DNA from: Streptomyces sp. CBMA291
GTDB taxonomy: Bacteria > Actinomycetota > Actinomycetes > Streptomycetales > Streptomycetaceae
Assembly: GCF_014596525.1 (NCBI RefSeq)
Contig: NZ_MSJP01000060.1
Coordinates: 1-64,000, forward strand
Reading direction: 5' to 3'
DNA: 64,000 nucleotides
The notes below the pieces were generated by a model that was not told the origin of the DNA, did not search any database, and saw only the letters and a program-made list of their open reading frames with translations. Every line of letters begins with the position of its first letter. Position 1 is the first letter of the stretch. Of this stretch, positions 42,943-51,036 are shown piece after piece. The translations under genes were made by a program, and so were the position numbers.

Positions 42943-43374
42943 TTCGCGTGTGCGGGCGTCCGCGCGCGTGCTCGTGGGCGCTTCCCGTAAGGGGCGCTTC
43001 CCGCGGAAAGGGAGAAGCGCCCCGCCGTCGATCCCCCCACGGGTCGACGAGCGGGGCGCTTCCCATGTCCCGGAGCGGATTCCCCCCACGGGATCCGGGC
43101 CGGGCGTCTGTGGTGTGAGCAGAGGCTACGCGAGCCAGACCTCACGCGGTCTGCCGGGGTACGTACGGGAGGGCCGCTCAAAGCTCCCCGGTGCACGTGC
43201 CCCGGCCAAACAGCTTGCCAAAAGGGACGTCCCCCAAGACATCCCAGTGAACGTCCCCCAAGACGTTCGTCTGGCATCGCCCACTTAGACTCGCGAACAG
43301 CCCAGATGGTTACCCCCCAATATCTGTGATCTAGATCTCCTTGTGAAGGTCCTGTGCATCACGCGTAGGTGAAA
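42943..43374. other. Convergent intergenic region with further hairpins and a doubled operator-like motif
   Basis: There is no convincing gene in these 430 bp. A GGGGCGCTTC stem pairs with GAAGCGCCCC (42991-43023). A second GGGGCGCTTCCC copy at 43053 could compete for the same partner strand. Two copies of GTCCCCCAAGAC (43229-43240 and 43253-43264) lie inside inverted repeats, the second being the perfect GAACGTC-CCCCAA-GACGTTC. A short plus frame (42950-43288) is low-complexity and has no family match that I recognise. Confidence 0.6.
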
Positions 43375-45864
43375 TCACGTGAAGCGCCGCAGCCGCAGGC
43401 TGTTGGATACGACGAAGACGGACGAAAAGGCCATCGCCAGGCCCGCGATCATCGGGTTGAGCAGCCCGGCGGCGGCCAGTGGCAGCGCCGCCACGTTGTA
43501 GCCGAAGGCCCAGCCGAGATTTCCCTTGATGGTGGCGAGGGTCCGGCGGGAGAGCCGGATCGCGTCGGCCGCGACCCGTAGGTCGCCCCGGACGAGGGTC
43601 AGATCGCTCGCCTCGATCGCCGCGTCCGTGCCCGTCCCCATCGCCAGACCCAGATCGGCGGTGGCGAGGGCGGCGGCGTCGTTGACCCCGTCGCCCACCA
43701 TGGCGACCGTCCGGCCCTCCGCCCGCAGCCGCCGGATCACCTCCGCCTTCTCCTCGGGCAGCACCTCCGCGATCACCTCCTCGATCCCGACCTCGGCGGC
43801 CACCGCCTCGGCCACCGCCCGGTGGTCGCCGGTCAGCAGCACCGGGCGCAGCCCGAGGGCGCGCAGCCGGGCGACGGCCTCGGCGCTGGTCTCCTTGACG
43901 GTGTCGGCGACGGTGAGGGTGCCCCGGGCGAGCCCGTCCCAGGCGACGTGGACGGTGCCGGGACCGGCCTCCGCCGGGACGGCGACACCCTCGGCGGCGA
44001 GCAGGGCGGCGCGCCCGACGAGGACCGCGTGACCGTCGACGGAGCCGCGTACGCCGAGCCCGGGGACGTTCTCGAAGGTCTCGGGCTCCGGGAGCGCCCC
44101 GAGGCGCTCTGCGGCCCCGGCGGCGACCGCACGGGCCACCGGGTGCTCCGAGGCGTGTTCGAGGGCCCCGGCGAGCCGGAGCAGGGTCTCCTCGCCGGTG
44201 CCGGTGCCGGTGCCGGTGCCGGTGCCGGTGCCGGTGCCTGTGCCTGTGCCCGCGCCTGTGCTCGCGTCTGCGTCTGCGTACACCGTCACGTCCGTCAGGG
44301 ACATCCGGCCGGTGGTGACGGTGCCGGTCTTGTCGAGGACGACGGTGTCGATCCGGCGGGTGGACTCCAGGACCTCGGGGCCCTTGATGAGGATGCCGAG
44401 CTGTGCGCCCCGGCCGGTGCCCACGAGGAGGGCGGTGGGGGTGGCGAGGCCCAGGGCGCAGGGGCAGGCGATGATCAGTACGGCGACGGCGGCGGTGAAG
44501 GCGGCCGTGGGGTCGTCGGTGGCGAGCAGCCGGCCCACCAGGGTGCCGAGGGCCAGGAGCAGGACGACGGGGACGAAGACGGCGGAGATCCGGTCGGCGA
44601 GCCGCTGCACCTCGGCCTTGCCGCTCTGGGCGTCCGCGACGAGCTTCGCCATCCGGGCGAGCCGGGTGTCCGCGCCGACACGGGTGGCGCGGACGACGAG
44701 CCGCCCGGAGACGTTGACGCAGCCGCCGGTGACGGGGTCGCCCTCGGTGACGTCGAGCGGCAGGGACTCGCCGGTGAGCAGGGAGGCGTCGACGGCGGAG
44801 GAGCCCTCGACGACGGCGCCGTCGGTGGCGATCTTCTCGCCGGGGCGTACGACGAACAGCTCGCCGGTCGTCAGCGCGGCGACCGGCACCCGTACCTCCG
44901 TGCCGCCGCGCAGGACGGCCACGTCCTTGGCGCCCAGCTCCATCAGGGCCCGCAGCGCCGCCCCGGCCTTCCGCTTGGCGCGGGCCTCCAGAAAGCGGCC
45001 GAGCAGGATGAAGGTGACGACCCCGGCGGCGACCTCCAGATAGATCGAGGAGGTGCCGGCGGAGCGGTCGACGGCGAGGTCGAAGCCGTGCCGCATGCCG
45101 GGCGTGCCCGCGTCGCCGAGGAAGAGGGCCCAGAGGGACCAGCCGAAGGCGGCGAGGGTGCCGACCGAGACGAGGGTGTCCATGGTGGCGGCGCCGTGCC
45201 GCAGATTGGTCCAGGCGGCCCGGTGGAAGGGGAGCCCGCCCCAGACGACGACGGGCGCGGCGAGGGTGAGCGAGAGCCACTGCCAGTTCTCGAACTGGAG
45301 CGAGGGGACCATGGCCAGGAGCACGACGGGGGCGGCGAGCAGCGCGGAGACGACGAGCCGCTGCCGAAGGGCGACGAGACGCGGGTCGGGGGGCTCGGAG
45401 GCGGGCGGGTCCAGGGTGCCGGGCGCGGGCAGGGGGCCGGGTGGGCGCGGGGCCGGGTGCTCGGGCGCGCGTCCGGTGGCCTCTCCCGCGCCCGCCGGGG
45501 TGCCCGTCGCGAGGTCTGCCGCGAGGTCTGCCGCGAGGCCCGTCGTGGGGTTCGTTGTGGGGTCCGTCGTGACGTTCCCGGGCGTCGGGTGATCCGGTGC
45601 CGGGGGTACGGGGTCCGGGGCGCCCGGCACCGGTGCCTCCAGGGCCGGTGGGTGGGGCTCCTCGGCGGTGTAGCCGGTCTTCACGACGGTGGCGATCAGG
45701 TCGCCGACCCCGATGTCGGGCGTGTGCTCGATGCGGGCCTTCTCGGTGGCGTAGTTGACCGTGGCGGCCACCCCGTCCATCCGGTTGAGCTTCTTCTCGA
45801 CGCGGGCGGCGCAGGAGGCGCAGGTCATGCCTCCGATCGTCAGCTCGGTGATCGTGGGCGTCAT
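43375..45864 (-). CDS. copA: Copper-exporting P1B-type ATPase, 829 aa
   Basis: Cu(I) efflux pump. An N-terminal heavy-metal domain GGMTCASC (C15, C18) is followed by a Pro/Ala-rich linker (~75-165), eight membrane helices with CPC in IIACPCALGL, the phosphorylation site DKTGT, HP motif SEHPVARAV and hinge GDGVNDAAAL. Between DKTGT and HP there is an unusual (Gly-Thr)n run encoded by a hexanucleotide microsatellite. The start is the ATG at 45864. It lies 74 bp downstream of copZ with the same direction and shares its copper-responsive promoter. Confidence 0.95.
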   Translation of the reverse strand: MTPTITELTIGGMTCASCAARVEKKLNRMDGVAATVNYATEKARIEHTPDIGVGDLIATVVKTGYTAEEPHPPALEAPVPGAPDPVPPAPDHPTPGNVTTDPTTNPTTGLAADLAADLATGTPAGAGEATGRAPEHPAPRPPGPLPAPGTLDPPASEPPDPRLVALRQRLVVSALLAAPVVLLAMVPSLQFENWQWLSLTLAAPVVVWGGLPFHRAAWTNLRHGAATMDTLVSVGTLAAFGWSLWALFLGDAGTPGMRHGFDLAVDRSAGTSSIYLEVAAGVVTFILLGRFLEARAKRKAGAALRALMELGAKDVAVLRGGTEVRVPVAALTTGELFVVRPGEKIATDGAVVEGSSAVDASLLTGESLPLDVTEGDPVTGGCVNVSGRLVVRATRVGADTRLARMAKLVADAQSGKAEVQRLADRISAVFVPVVLLLALGTLVGRLLATDDPTAAFTAAVAVLIIACPCALGLATPTALLVGTGRGAQLGILIKGPEVLESTRRIDTVVLDKTGTVTTGRMSLTDVTVYADADASTGAGTGTGTGTGTGTGTGTGTGEETLLRLAGALEHASEHPVARAVAAGAAERLGALPEPETFENVPGLGVRGSVDGHAVLVGRAALLAAEGVAVPAEAGPGTVHVAWDGLARGTLTVADTVKETSAEAVARLRALGLRPVLLTGDHRAVAEAVAAEVGIEEVIAEVLPEEKAEVIRRLRAEGRTVAMVGDGVNDAAALATADLGLAMGTGTDAAIEASDLTLVRGDLRVAADAIRLSRRTLATIKGNLGWAFGYNVAALPLAAAGLLNPMIAGLAMAFSSVFVVSNSLRLRRFT
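44198..44265. repeat. Hexanucleotide microsatellite inside copA
   Basis: Plus-strand GCCGGT/GCCTGT units repeat about ten times in tandem and encode a Gly-Thr run in the ATP-binding region of CopA. The 6-bp unit keeps the frame whatever the copy number. Confidence 0.9.
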
Positions 45865-45938
45865 GAGCGGTTCCCAACAGGAGCAGGGCCGTACCCGGTA
45901 ACGGTACGACCCTGCGGGGGACTGCGGCGGAGAGGTGG

Positions 45939-46166
45939 TCAGACCAGCTCGTATCCGGCCTCGTCGACGGCGGCGCGGACGGCCTCCTCGTCGAGCGGGG
46001 CGGCGGAGACGACGGTCACCTGACCGGTGGCGGCGACGGCGGCGGCGGAGGAGACGCCGGGGAGCGCGGAGATCTCCTCGTTGACGGCGCCTTCGCAGTG
46101 GCCGCAGGTCATGCCCTTGACCTGGTAGACGGTGGTGGTGCTGCCGGGCTTCGTCTCTGCGGTCAT
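45939..46166 (-). CDS. copZ: Copper chaperone, heavy-metal-associated domain, 75 aa
   Basis: Single ferredoxin-like HMA domain with the Cu-binding motif MTCGHC (MxCxxC) at ~19-24, normal for CopZ (~70 aa). It carries Cu(I) to CopA. It is the first gene of the copZ-copA operon, 42 bases after the CsoR-type operator. Start ATG at 46166 behind GAGGAGCG. Confidence 0.95.
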   Translation of the reverse strand: MTAETKPGSTTTVYQVKGMTCGHCEGAVNEEISALPGVSSAAAVAATGQVTVVSAAPLDEEAVRAAVDEAGYELV

Positions 46167-46207
46167 GGCGCGCTCCTCGTGGGGTCGGGTCCGTATGACT
46201 CCACACT

Positions 46208-46224
46208 ATACCCCTAGGGGGTAT
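46208..46224. promoter_or_regulatory. CsoR-type copper operator
   Basis: ATACCCCTAGGGGGTAT matches the pseudo-palindromic CsoR binding site known from Mycobacterium and Streptomyces, where the Cu-loaded repressor releases DNA. It lies just upstream of copZ. No csoR gene is in the window, so the repressor must be encoded elsewhere. Confidence 0.9.
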
Positions 46225-46366
46225 GAATTCCAGGGGAGGGTGCGCCGAGGGGCCGCCGGGCGCGCCGGGGTGGGGTCGATGGGGCGGGGTGGGGTCGGCC
46301 GGGTGCGCCGGGTGCGCCGGGTGTGCCGGGCGGCCCTGGGCGGGGAGCCCGTGTCGCCCGACCGGG

Positions 46367-47032
46367 TCAGGGTGCGGACGCGGGCTCGACCACCGGGGCC
46401 AGATAGCGCTGGAGGACCTTCTTCAGTTCGGCGACCGCCGCGTCCCGCTCCGGCCCCTCGGGGGCGGCGAGGATGAGCACCAGGCCGCCCTTGACCACGG
46501 AGAAGGCCATCGCGGCGATCCGCTCCCGCTCCGCCTCGGGCAGCTCGGGCGCCTTGCCCGCGACGAATTCGCGGACCCGGGTGAGCAGGGTGTTGTGCAG
46601 CTCGTCGTGCTCCTCGGCGATCCGTCCGGGCACCTCGGAGCCGTGCATCAGGGCGAGCAGCGCCGGGTTGGCGCAGTTGAACTCGATCATGGGGTCGAGT
46701 ACCGCGTCGATCAGCTCGGGCAGCGGCAGGCCGAGGTTCTCCGGGGTGAAGGCCAGTCCGTGGGCCTCGCGCATCTGGTGCATCAGGCGCCCGCCCAGCT
46801 CGATCGCGATCGCTTCCTTGTTCGGGAAGTACTGGTAGAGCGTGCCGGGGGAGACGCTGGCCTCGCGGGCGATCGCGTTGGTGCTGGCCGCCGTGTAGCC
46901 GCTGGAGCAGAAGACCTGGGCGGCGGCCTGGAGCAGCTGTGCGATGCGGCGCTCGCCACGGGCCTGGCGACGGCGCGGCTTCGCCTCCGCCGGGCTGTCG
47001 CCGGACGGGTCCTCGGGCAGGTCCTCGGACAT
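46367..47032 (-). CDS. TetR-family transcriptional regulator, 221 aa
   Basis: N-terminal TetR HTH at ~28-75 (RIAQLLQAAAQVFCSSGYTA, ASVSPGTLYQYFPNKEAI) after ~25 charged residues, then an all-helical ligand/dimer domain. It is divergent from the MMPL transporter, with two palindromic sites in the 163-bp gap, so it most likely represses both. The ligand is probably a lipid-like or toxic compound exported by the MMPL protein. Confidence 0.92.
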   Translation of the reverse strand: MSEDLPEDPSGDSPAEAKPRRRQARGERRIAQLLQAAAQVFCSSGYTAASTNAIAREASVSPGTLYQYFPNKEAIAIELGGRLMHQMREAHGLAFTPENLGLPLPELIDAVLDPMIEFNCANPALLALMHGSEVPGRIAEEHDELHNTLLTRVREFVAGKAPELPEAERERIAAMAFSVVKGGLVLILAAPEGPERDAAVAELKKVLQRYLAPVVEPASAP

Positions 47033-47068
47033 GACTGTCCCCAGCTTTCCTCAACGCGATTGACAAAC

Positions 47069-47112
47069 GCGAGTGATCACTCGCATTCTTGTGGAACGCG
47101 AGCGGTCGCTCG
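47069..47112. promoter_or_regulatory. Two TetR-type operators between the TetR and MMPL genes
   Basis: GCGAGTGATCACTCGC (47069-47084) is a perfect 16-bp palindrome. CGAGCG-GT-CGCTCG (47099-47112) is a second site with perfect arms. Both sit in the divergent promoter region and share the half-site CGAG(T/C)G. Confidence 0.88.
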
Positions 47113-47195
47113 TGTTTGCCATTCTATGGCAATGGGTGACCCATGTGGCCTGCCGGGAAGCGAGCACATGGGTCAGGTGAAGGGGACACCTCGTC

Positions 47196-49454
47196 ATGGC
47201 CGAAGTCAAGAAAACAACGCCCGGGGAAGGGCCGCCGAGGGGTCCGGGCGCCGGGGGATGGACGCGGTTCGTCACCGCGCGCCCCCGCCTGACGCTCCTG
47301 GTGGCGCTCGTCCTGACCGCCCTCGCGGTCTTCGCGGGCAGCGGGGTCGCCGACCGCATGGGCAGCGGGGGCTGGGAGGACCCGGCGGCCGAGTCGACCT
47401 ACGCGACCGGGGTCCTGGAGAAGGAGTTCCCCGGCTCGCGGCCCAATCTGCTGCTCCTCGTCGACGCCGGAGCGGCGGGCGTCGACGATCCGGCGGCCGC
47501 CGCCGAAGCCCGCGCGCTCGCGGCGGGGCTCGCCGCCGAGGAGGACGTCGAAGGCGTCGGCTCCTACTGGTCCACCGGCTCGCCCGCCCTCCGCTCCGAG
47601 GACGGCCGCAAGGCGGTGATCGCCGCCCGGATCACCGGCGAGGAGAAGCCCTCCGCCGTCCTGGACCGGATCGCCCCCTCCTACCGGGGCGCGCACGGCC
47701 CGCTGGAGGTCTCCCTCGGCGGCGAGCTGGCGGTCCGCCACGAGATGCAGACGACGATCATGGAGGACCTGCTGAGGGCGGAGCTGATCGCCCTGCCCAT
47801 CACCCTCGTCCTGCTCGTCATGGTCTTCGGCAGCGCCGTCGCCGCCCTCCTTCCGCTCGGCGTCGGCATCGTCGCCATCCTCGGCACCAACGCCGTCCTG
47901 CGGGGCATCACCGAGTTCGCCGACGTCTCCGTCTTCGCGCAGAACCTGACGACCGCCCTCGGGCTCGGACTCGCCATCGACTACGCCCTGTTCATCGTCC
48001 GCCGCTACCGCGAGGAACTCGCCGCCGGAGCCGACACCGCCACCGCCGTCCGCACCACCCTGCGCACCGCCGGCCGGACCGTGCTGTTCTCCGCCCTGAC
48101 CGTCGCCGCCTCGCTCTCCGCCATGCTGGTCTTCCCGCAGTACTTCCTGCGCTCCTTCGCGTACGCCGGAATCGCGGTCGTCCTGCTCGCGGCGGTCGCC
48201 GCGCTCGCCCTGCTCCCCGCGGCCCTGGTGCTGCTCGGCGACCGGGTGAACGCGCTGGACCTGAGGCGTCTCCTCCGGCGCCGCCGCGCCACCGGCGCCG
48301 AGGGGCCCGCCGAAGGGACGGGCTGGGCGCGCGCCGCCGGGCTCGTGATGCGCAGGGCGCCGGTCTTCGCCGTCCTCACCACCGTCGGGCTCGTCCTGCT
48401 CGGACTGCCCTTCCTCGGCGTCAGGTTCGGCACGGCGGACGACCGCCAGCTCCCCGCCACCGCCTCCTCCCGGATCGTCCAGGAAGAACTGCGGCAGAGC
48501 TTCCCCGGCAGCCCCGGCGGCGGCCTCACCGTCCTCGCCGAGGGCCCCGCCACCCCCGCGCAGTACGCCGAGTACCGCGAGCGGATCACCGCCCTCGACG
48601 GCATCGCGCGCGCCGAGGGGCCGGTGACCGGGGGACCGGGCCACGCCTACTTCACCGTCGTGCCCGAAGGGGAGAGCACCGGGACGGGGGCCCAGCGGAC
48701 CGTGGGCGAGCTGCGCGCCGTGCCCGCCCCGTTCGCGACCTCGGTGACCGGACCGGCCGCCACCCTCGTCGACGCCAAGGACTCCCTCGGCGAGCGGCTG
48801 CCCTGGGCCGGGGGCATCATCGTGGTCGTCACCCTGCTGCTCGTCTTCCTGCTCACCGGCAGCGTCGTCGTCCCGCTCCAGGCCGTCGTCCTCAACGCGC
48901 TCAGCCTCACCGCGATGTTCGGCGCCGTCGTCTGGGTCTTCCAGGACGGACACCTCTCCGGACTCCTCGGCTTCACCGCCACCGGGGACATCGAGACGAC
49001 CCTGCCCGTCCTGATGTTCTGCGTGGCCTTCGGACTCTCCATGGACTACGGGGTGTTCCTGCTCTCCCGGGTCAAGGAGGAGTACGACGCGACCGGCGAC
49101 CACGAGCACTCCGTCCGCTTCGGACTGAGCCGAACCGGCGGACTCATCACCGCCGCCGCCGTCATCCTCGCCGTCGTCATGGCCGCGATCGGCGCCTCCC
49201 GGGTCACCAACACCAAGATGCTCGGCCTCGGCGTGGCCCTCGCGGTCGTCATGGACGCCATGGTGGTCCGCAGCCTCCTCGTCCCCTCCGTCATGAAGCT
49301 CACCGGCCGCCTCACCTGGTGGGCCCCAGGCCCGCTGCGCCGCTTCCACGACCGCTTCGGCATCAGCGAGTCGGACCCGTACAACCCTCCGCCGACTCCG
49401 GTTGTCATACAGGTGTCCGGGAAGGAACGGGAGTCCGTTTCCTCGCCTCAATGA
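47196..49454 (+). CDS. MMPL-family (RND) transporter, 752 aa
   Basis: Resembles mycobacterial MmpL/YdfJ proteins: one N-terminal helix, an extracytoplasmic domain (RMGSGGWEDPAAESTYA, ~50-190), a first block of six helices (ELIALPITLVLLVMVFGSAV, TTALGLGLAIDYALFIVRRY), then a repeat of the same layout (~395-730, MFCVAFGLSMDYGVFLLSRV). The conserved Asp pairs (GLAIDYALF, GLSMDYGVF) are the proton-relay residues. It probably exports a lipid, pigment or drug. TetR control is inferred from the divergent gene and operators. Confidence 0.92.
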   Translation: MAEVKKTTPGEGPPRGPGAGGWTRFVTARPRLTLLVALVLTALAVFAGSGVADRMGSGGWEDPAAESTYATGVLEKEFPGSRPNLLLLVDAGAAGVDDPAAAAEARALAAGLAAEEDVEGVGSYWSTGSPALRSEDGRKAVIAARITGEEKPSAVLDRIAPSYRGAHGPLEVSLGGELAVRHEMQTTIMEDLLRAELIALPITLVLLVMVFGSAVAALLPLGVGIVAILGTNAVLRGITEFADVSVFAQNLTTALGLGLAIDYALFIVRRYREELAAGADTATAVRTTLRTAGRTVLFSALTVAASLSAMLVFPQYFLRSFAYAGIAVVLLAAVAALALLPAALVLLGDRVNALDLRRLLRRRRATGAEGPAEGTGWARAAGLVMRRAPVFAVLTTVGLVLLGLPFLGVRFGTADDRQLPATASSRIVQEELRQSFPGSPGGGLTVLAEGPATPAQYAEYRERITALDGIARAEGPVTGGPGHAYFTVVPEGESTGTGAQRTVGELRAVPAPFATSVTGPAATLVDAKDSLGERLPWAGGIIVVVTLLLVFLLTGSVVVPLQAVVLNALSLTAMFGAVVWVFQDGHLSGLLGFTATGDIETTLPVLMFCVAFGLSMDYGVFLLSRVKEEYDATGDHEHSVRFGLSRTGGLITAAAVILAVVMAAIGASRVTNTKMLGLGVALAVVMDAMVVRSLLVPSVMKLTGRLTWWAPGPLRRFHDRFGISESDPYNPPPTPVVIQVSGKERESVSSPQ

Positions 49455-49475
49455 TCTGTGAAATCGGGGGAGTCC

Positions 49476-50867
49476 ATGACACGCAGGACATCGAGTCTGG
49501 CGCTGGCGACGGTCCTCGTCGCGACTCTGGCACCCGTGGCGGCCGGAGGGACCGCCGTCGCCGCGTCCGCCTCTTCGACGGCCCCTGGGGCGGGCCCTGG
49601 GGCGGCCCTCTCGACGGCCCCTGGGACGACCGCCGAGGCGACCGCCGTCGAGCCCGGCCGGATCGTCCAGGAGGACCCCCCGCTCAGGGTCATAGCCTCC
49701 CCCGAGGCCGGGTCGGCGACCCTTCGCTTCCGGGCCACCGTGCCCGCCGGAGTCACCGGCCCGCTGAAGACCCGCATCACCCTGCCGATCACCAACTGGC
49801 CGCCCGCGGGCTGGACCGACTACCGTGTGGCGGCCCTGATCACCTCCGCCTGCTCCGTCGCCGGCACCCGGCTCGCGCCCTGCTCCTGGGCCGGGACCAC
49901 CCTGAGCGAGGAGGAGGAAGGCCCGGCCCGGGTGGTGCTCGACCTGCCCGCCACGGAAGCCGAGCCCCTCATCAGCTATCTCGTCGACCTCGAACTGCAC
50001 CACAGCCTCGACTGGCTCGGCAACCTCGACGCCCCCGTCGAACTGCGGTCCGCCGACGGGACGGTCGTCTCCCGGGGCACGGTGCGGCTGGAGGTCGTCG
50101 GCGACTCCCCGTCCCCGTTCACCCTGGGCGCGGTCTACGGCCGGGACAAGGAGGGCGTCCTCTGGCGCTACGAGGCCAAGGGCCTGGAGGACAGGAAGCT
50201 GACGCCCCGCACCCGCGTCGGCGGCGGCTGGAACGTCTACGAGCGGGTCGTCCCGCTGACCCGGATGGACGCGCGCAACATGGGGGAGCTGGTCGCCCAG
50301 GACAAGCAGGGCCACCTCTGGTACTACCGGGGCACCGCGTACCCGGGTGCCCCGTTCAAGCCCCGTGTCCCGCTTGGCGACGCCGCGAGCACCGAGTGGA
50401 AGCAGTACACGGCCCTCGCCGCCAACGGGCGGGGCGGACTCGTCGCCCGCGACCGCGACGGCGTCCTGTGGAACTACGAGAAGAGCAGCCAGAGAGACGA
50501 GCGCCTCAAGCCCCGCGTCCGCGTCGGCGGCGGCTGGAACGCGTACGACCTGATCACCGGCTACGCCGACGGACTGGTCGCCCGCGACCGTGACGGCGTG
50601 CTCTGGAAGTACAACGCGACCACCGCTTACCCCGCCCCGTACCGGCCCTTCGACGCCCGCTGGCGGGTCGGCGGCGGCTGGAAGGTCTACAACGCGGTGG
50701 CGGGCACCAAGGAACTCGGCCGCTGGAGCCGCACCGACCTCCTCGCCCGCGAGACCAACGGCGACCTCTGGGCGTACGACTCGGCGCCTTCGGGCTTCGG
50801 CTACGCCACCACCTCGATCCGCCGCCGGATCGGCTGGGGCTGGAACATCTACGACCTCGTGATCTGA
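49476..50867 (+). CDS. Secreted five-repeat tachylectin-like protein A, 463 aa
   Basis: Signal peptide (MTRRTSSLALATVLVATLAP, cleavage near ~30) is followed by an Ala/Thr linker, a region with AVEPGRIVQE and a beta-rich domain (~75-205). From ~215 there are five ~48-residue repeats of the pattern ARDRDGVLWxYE...RVGGGWNVY. Five such blades match the tachylectin-2 type beta-propeller, a carbohydrate-binding fold. The start ATG at 49476 has GGGGGAG before it; an in-frame GTG at 49458 is less likely. It is a tandem paralog of the next gene and probably acts at the cell surface. Confidence 0.82.
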   Translation: MTRRTSSLALATVLVATLAPVAAGGTAVAASASSTAPGAGPGAALSTAPGTTAEATAVEPGRIVQEDPPLRVIASPEAGSATLRFRATVPAGVTGPLKTRITLPITNWPPAGWTDYRVAALITSACSVAGTRLAPCSWAGTTLSEEEEGPARVVLDLPATEAEPLISYLVDLELHHSLDWLGNLDAPVELRSADGTVVSRGTVRLEVVGDSPSPFTLGAVYGRDKEGVLWRYEAKGLEDRKLTPRTRVGGGWNVYERVVPLTRMDARNMGELVAQDKQGHLWYYRGTAYPGAPFKPRVPLGDAASTEWKQYTALAANGRGGLVARDRDGVLWNYEKSSQRDERLKPRVRVGGGWNAYDLITGYADGLVARDRDGVLWKYNATTAYPAPYRPFDARWRVGGGWKVYNAVAGTKELGRWSRTDLLARETNGDLWAYDSAPSGFGYATTSIRRRIGWGWNIYDLVI

Positions 50868-51036
50868 CCCGCGCATCCACGAACGGCCCGGCCTGCGGGG
50901 CCACCGGATCGCGAACGGCCCCGCCCGCGAGCCCACCGGCCCGCGAACGGCCCCGCCCGTGGGCCCACCAGCCCGACAACCCGACAACCCGTGCCCCGGA
51001 GTGTCCGGGGCGCGGTCAGGCTCCCCAGGGGGACCC

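Noticed and set aside
42950..43288. 112-residue plus-strand ORF after citA
   Set aside because: Starts within a hairpin-rich region, has no clear ribosome site and no recognisable domain; it overlaps repeated operator-like elements.
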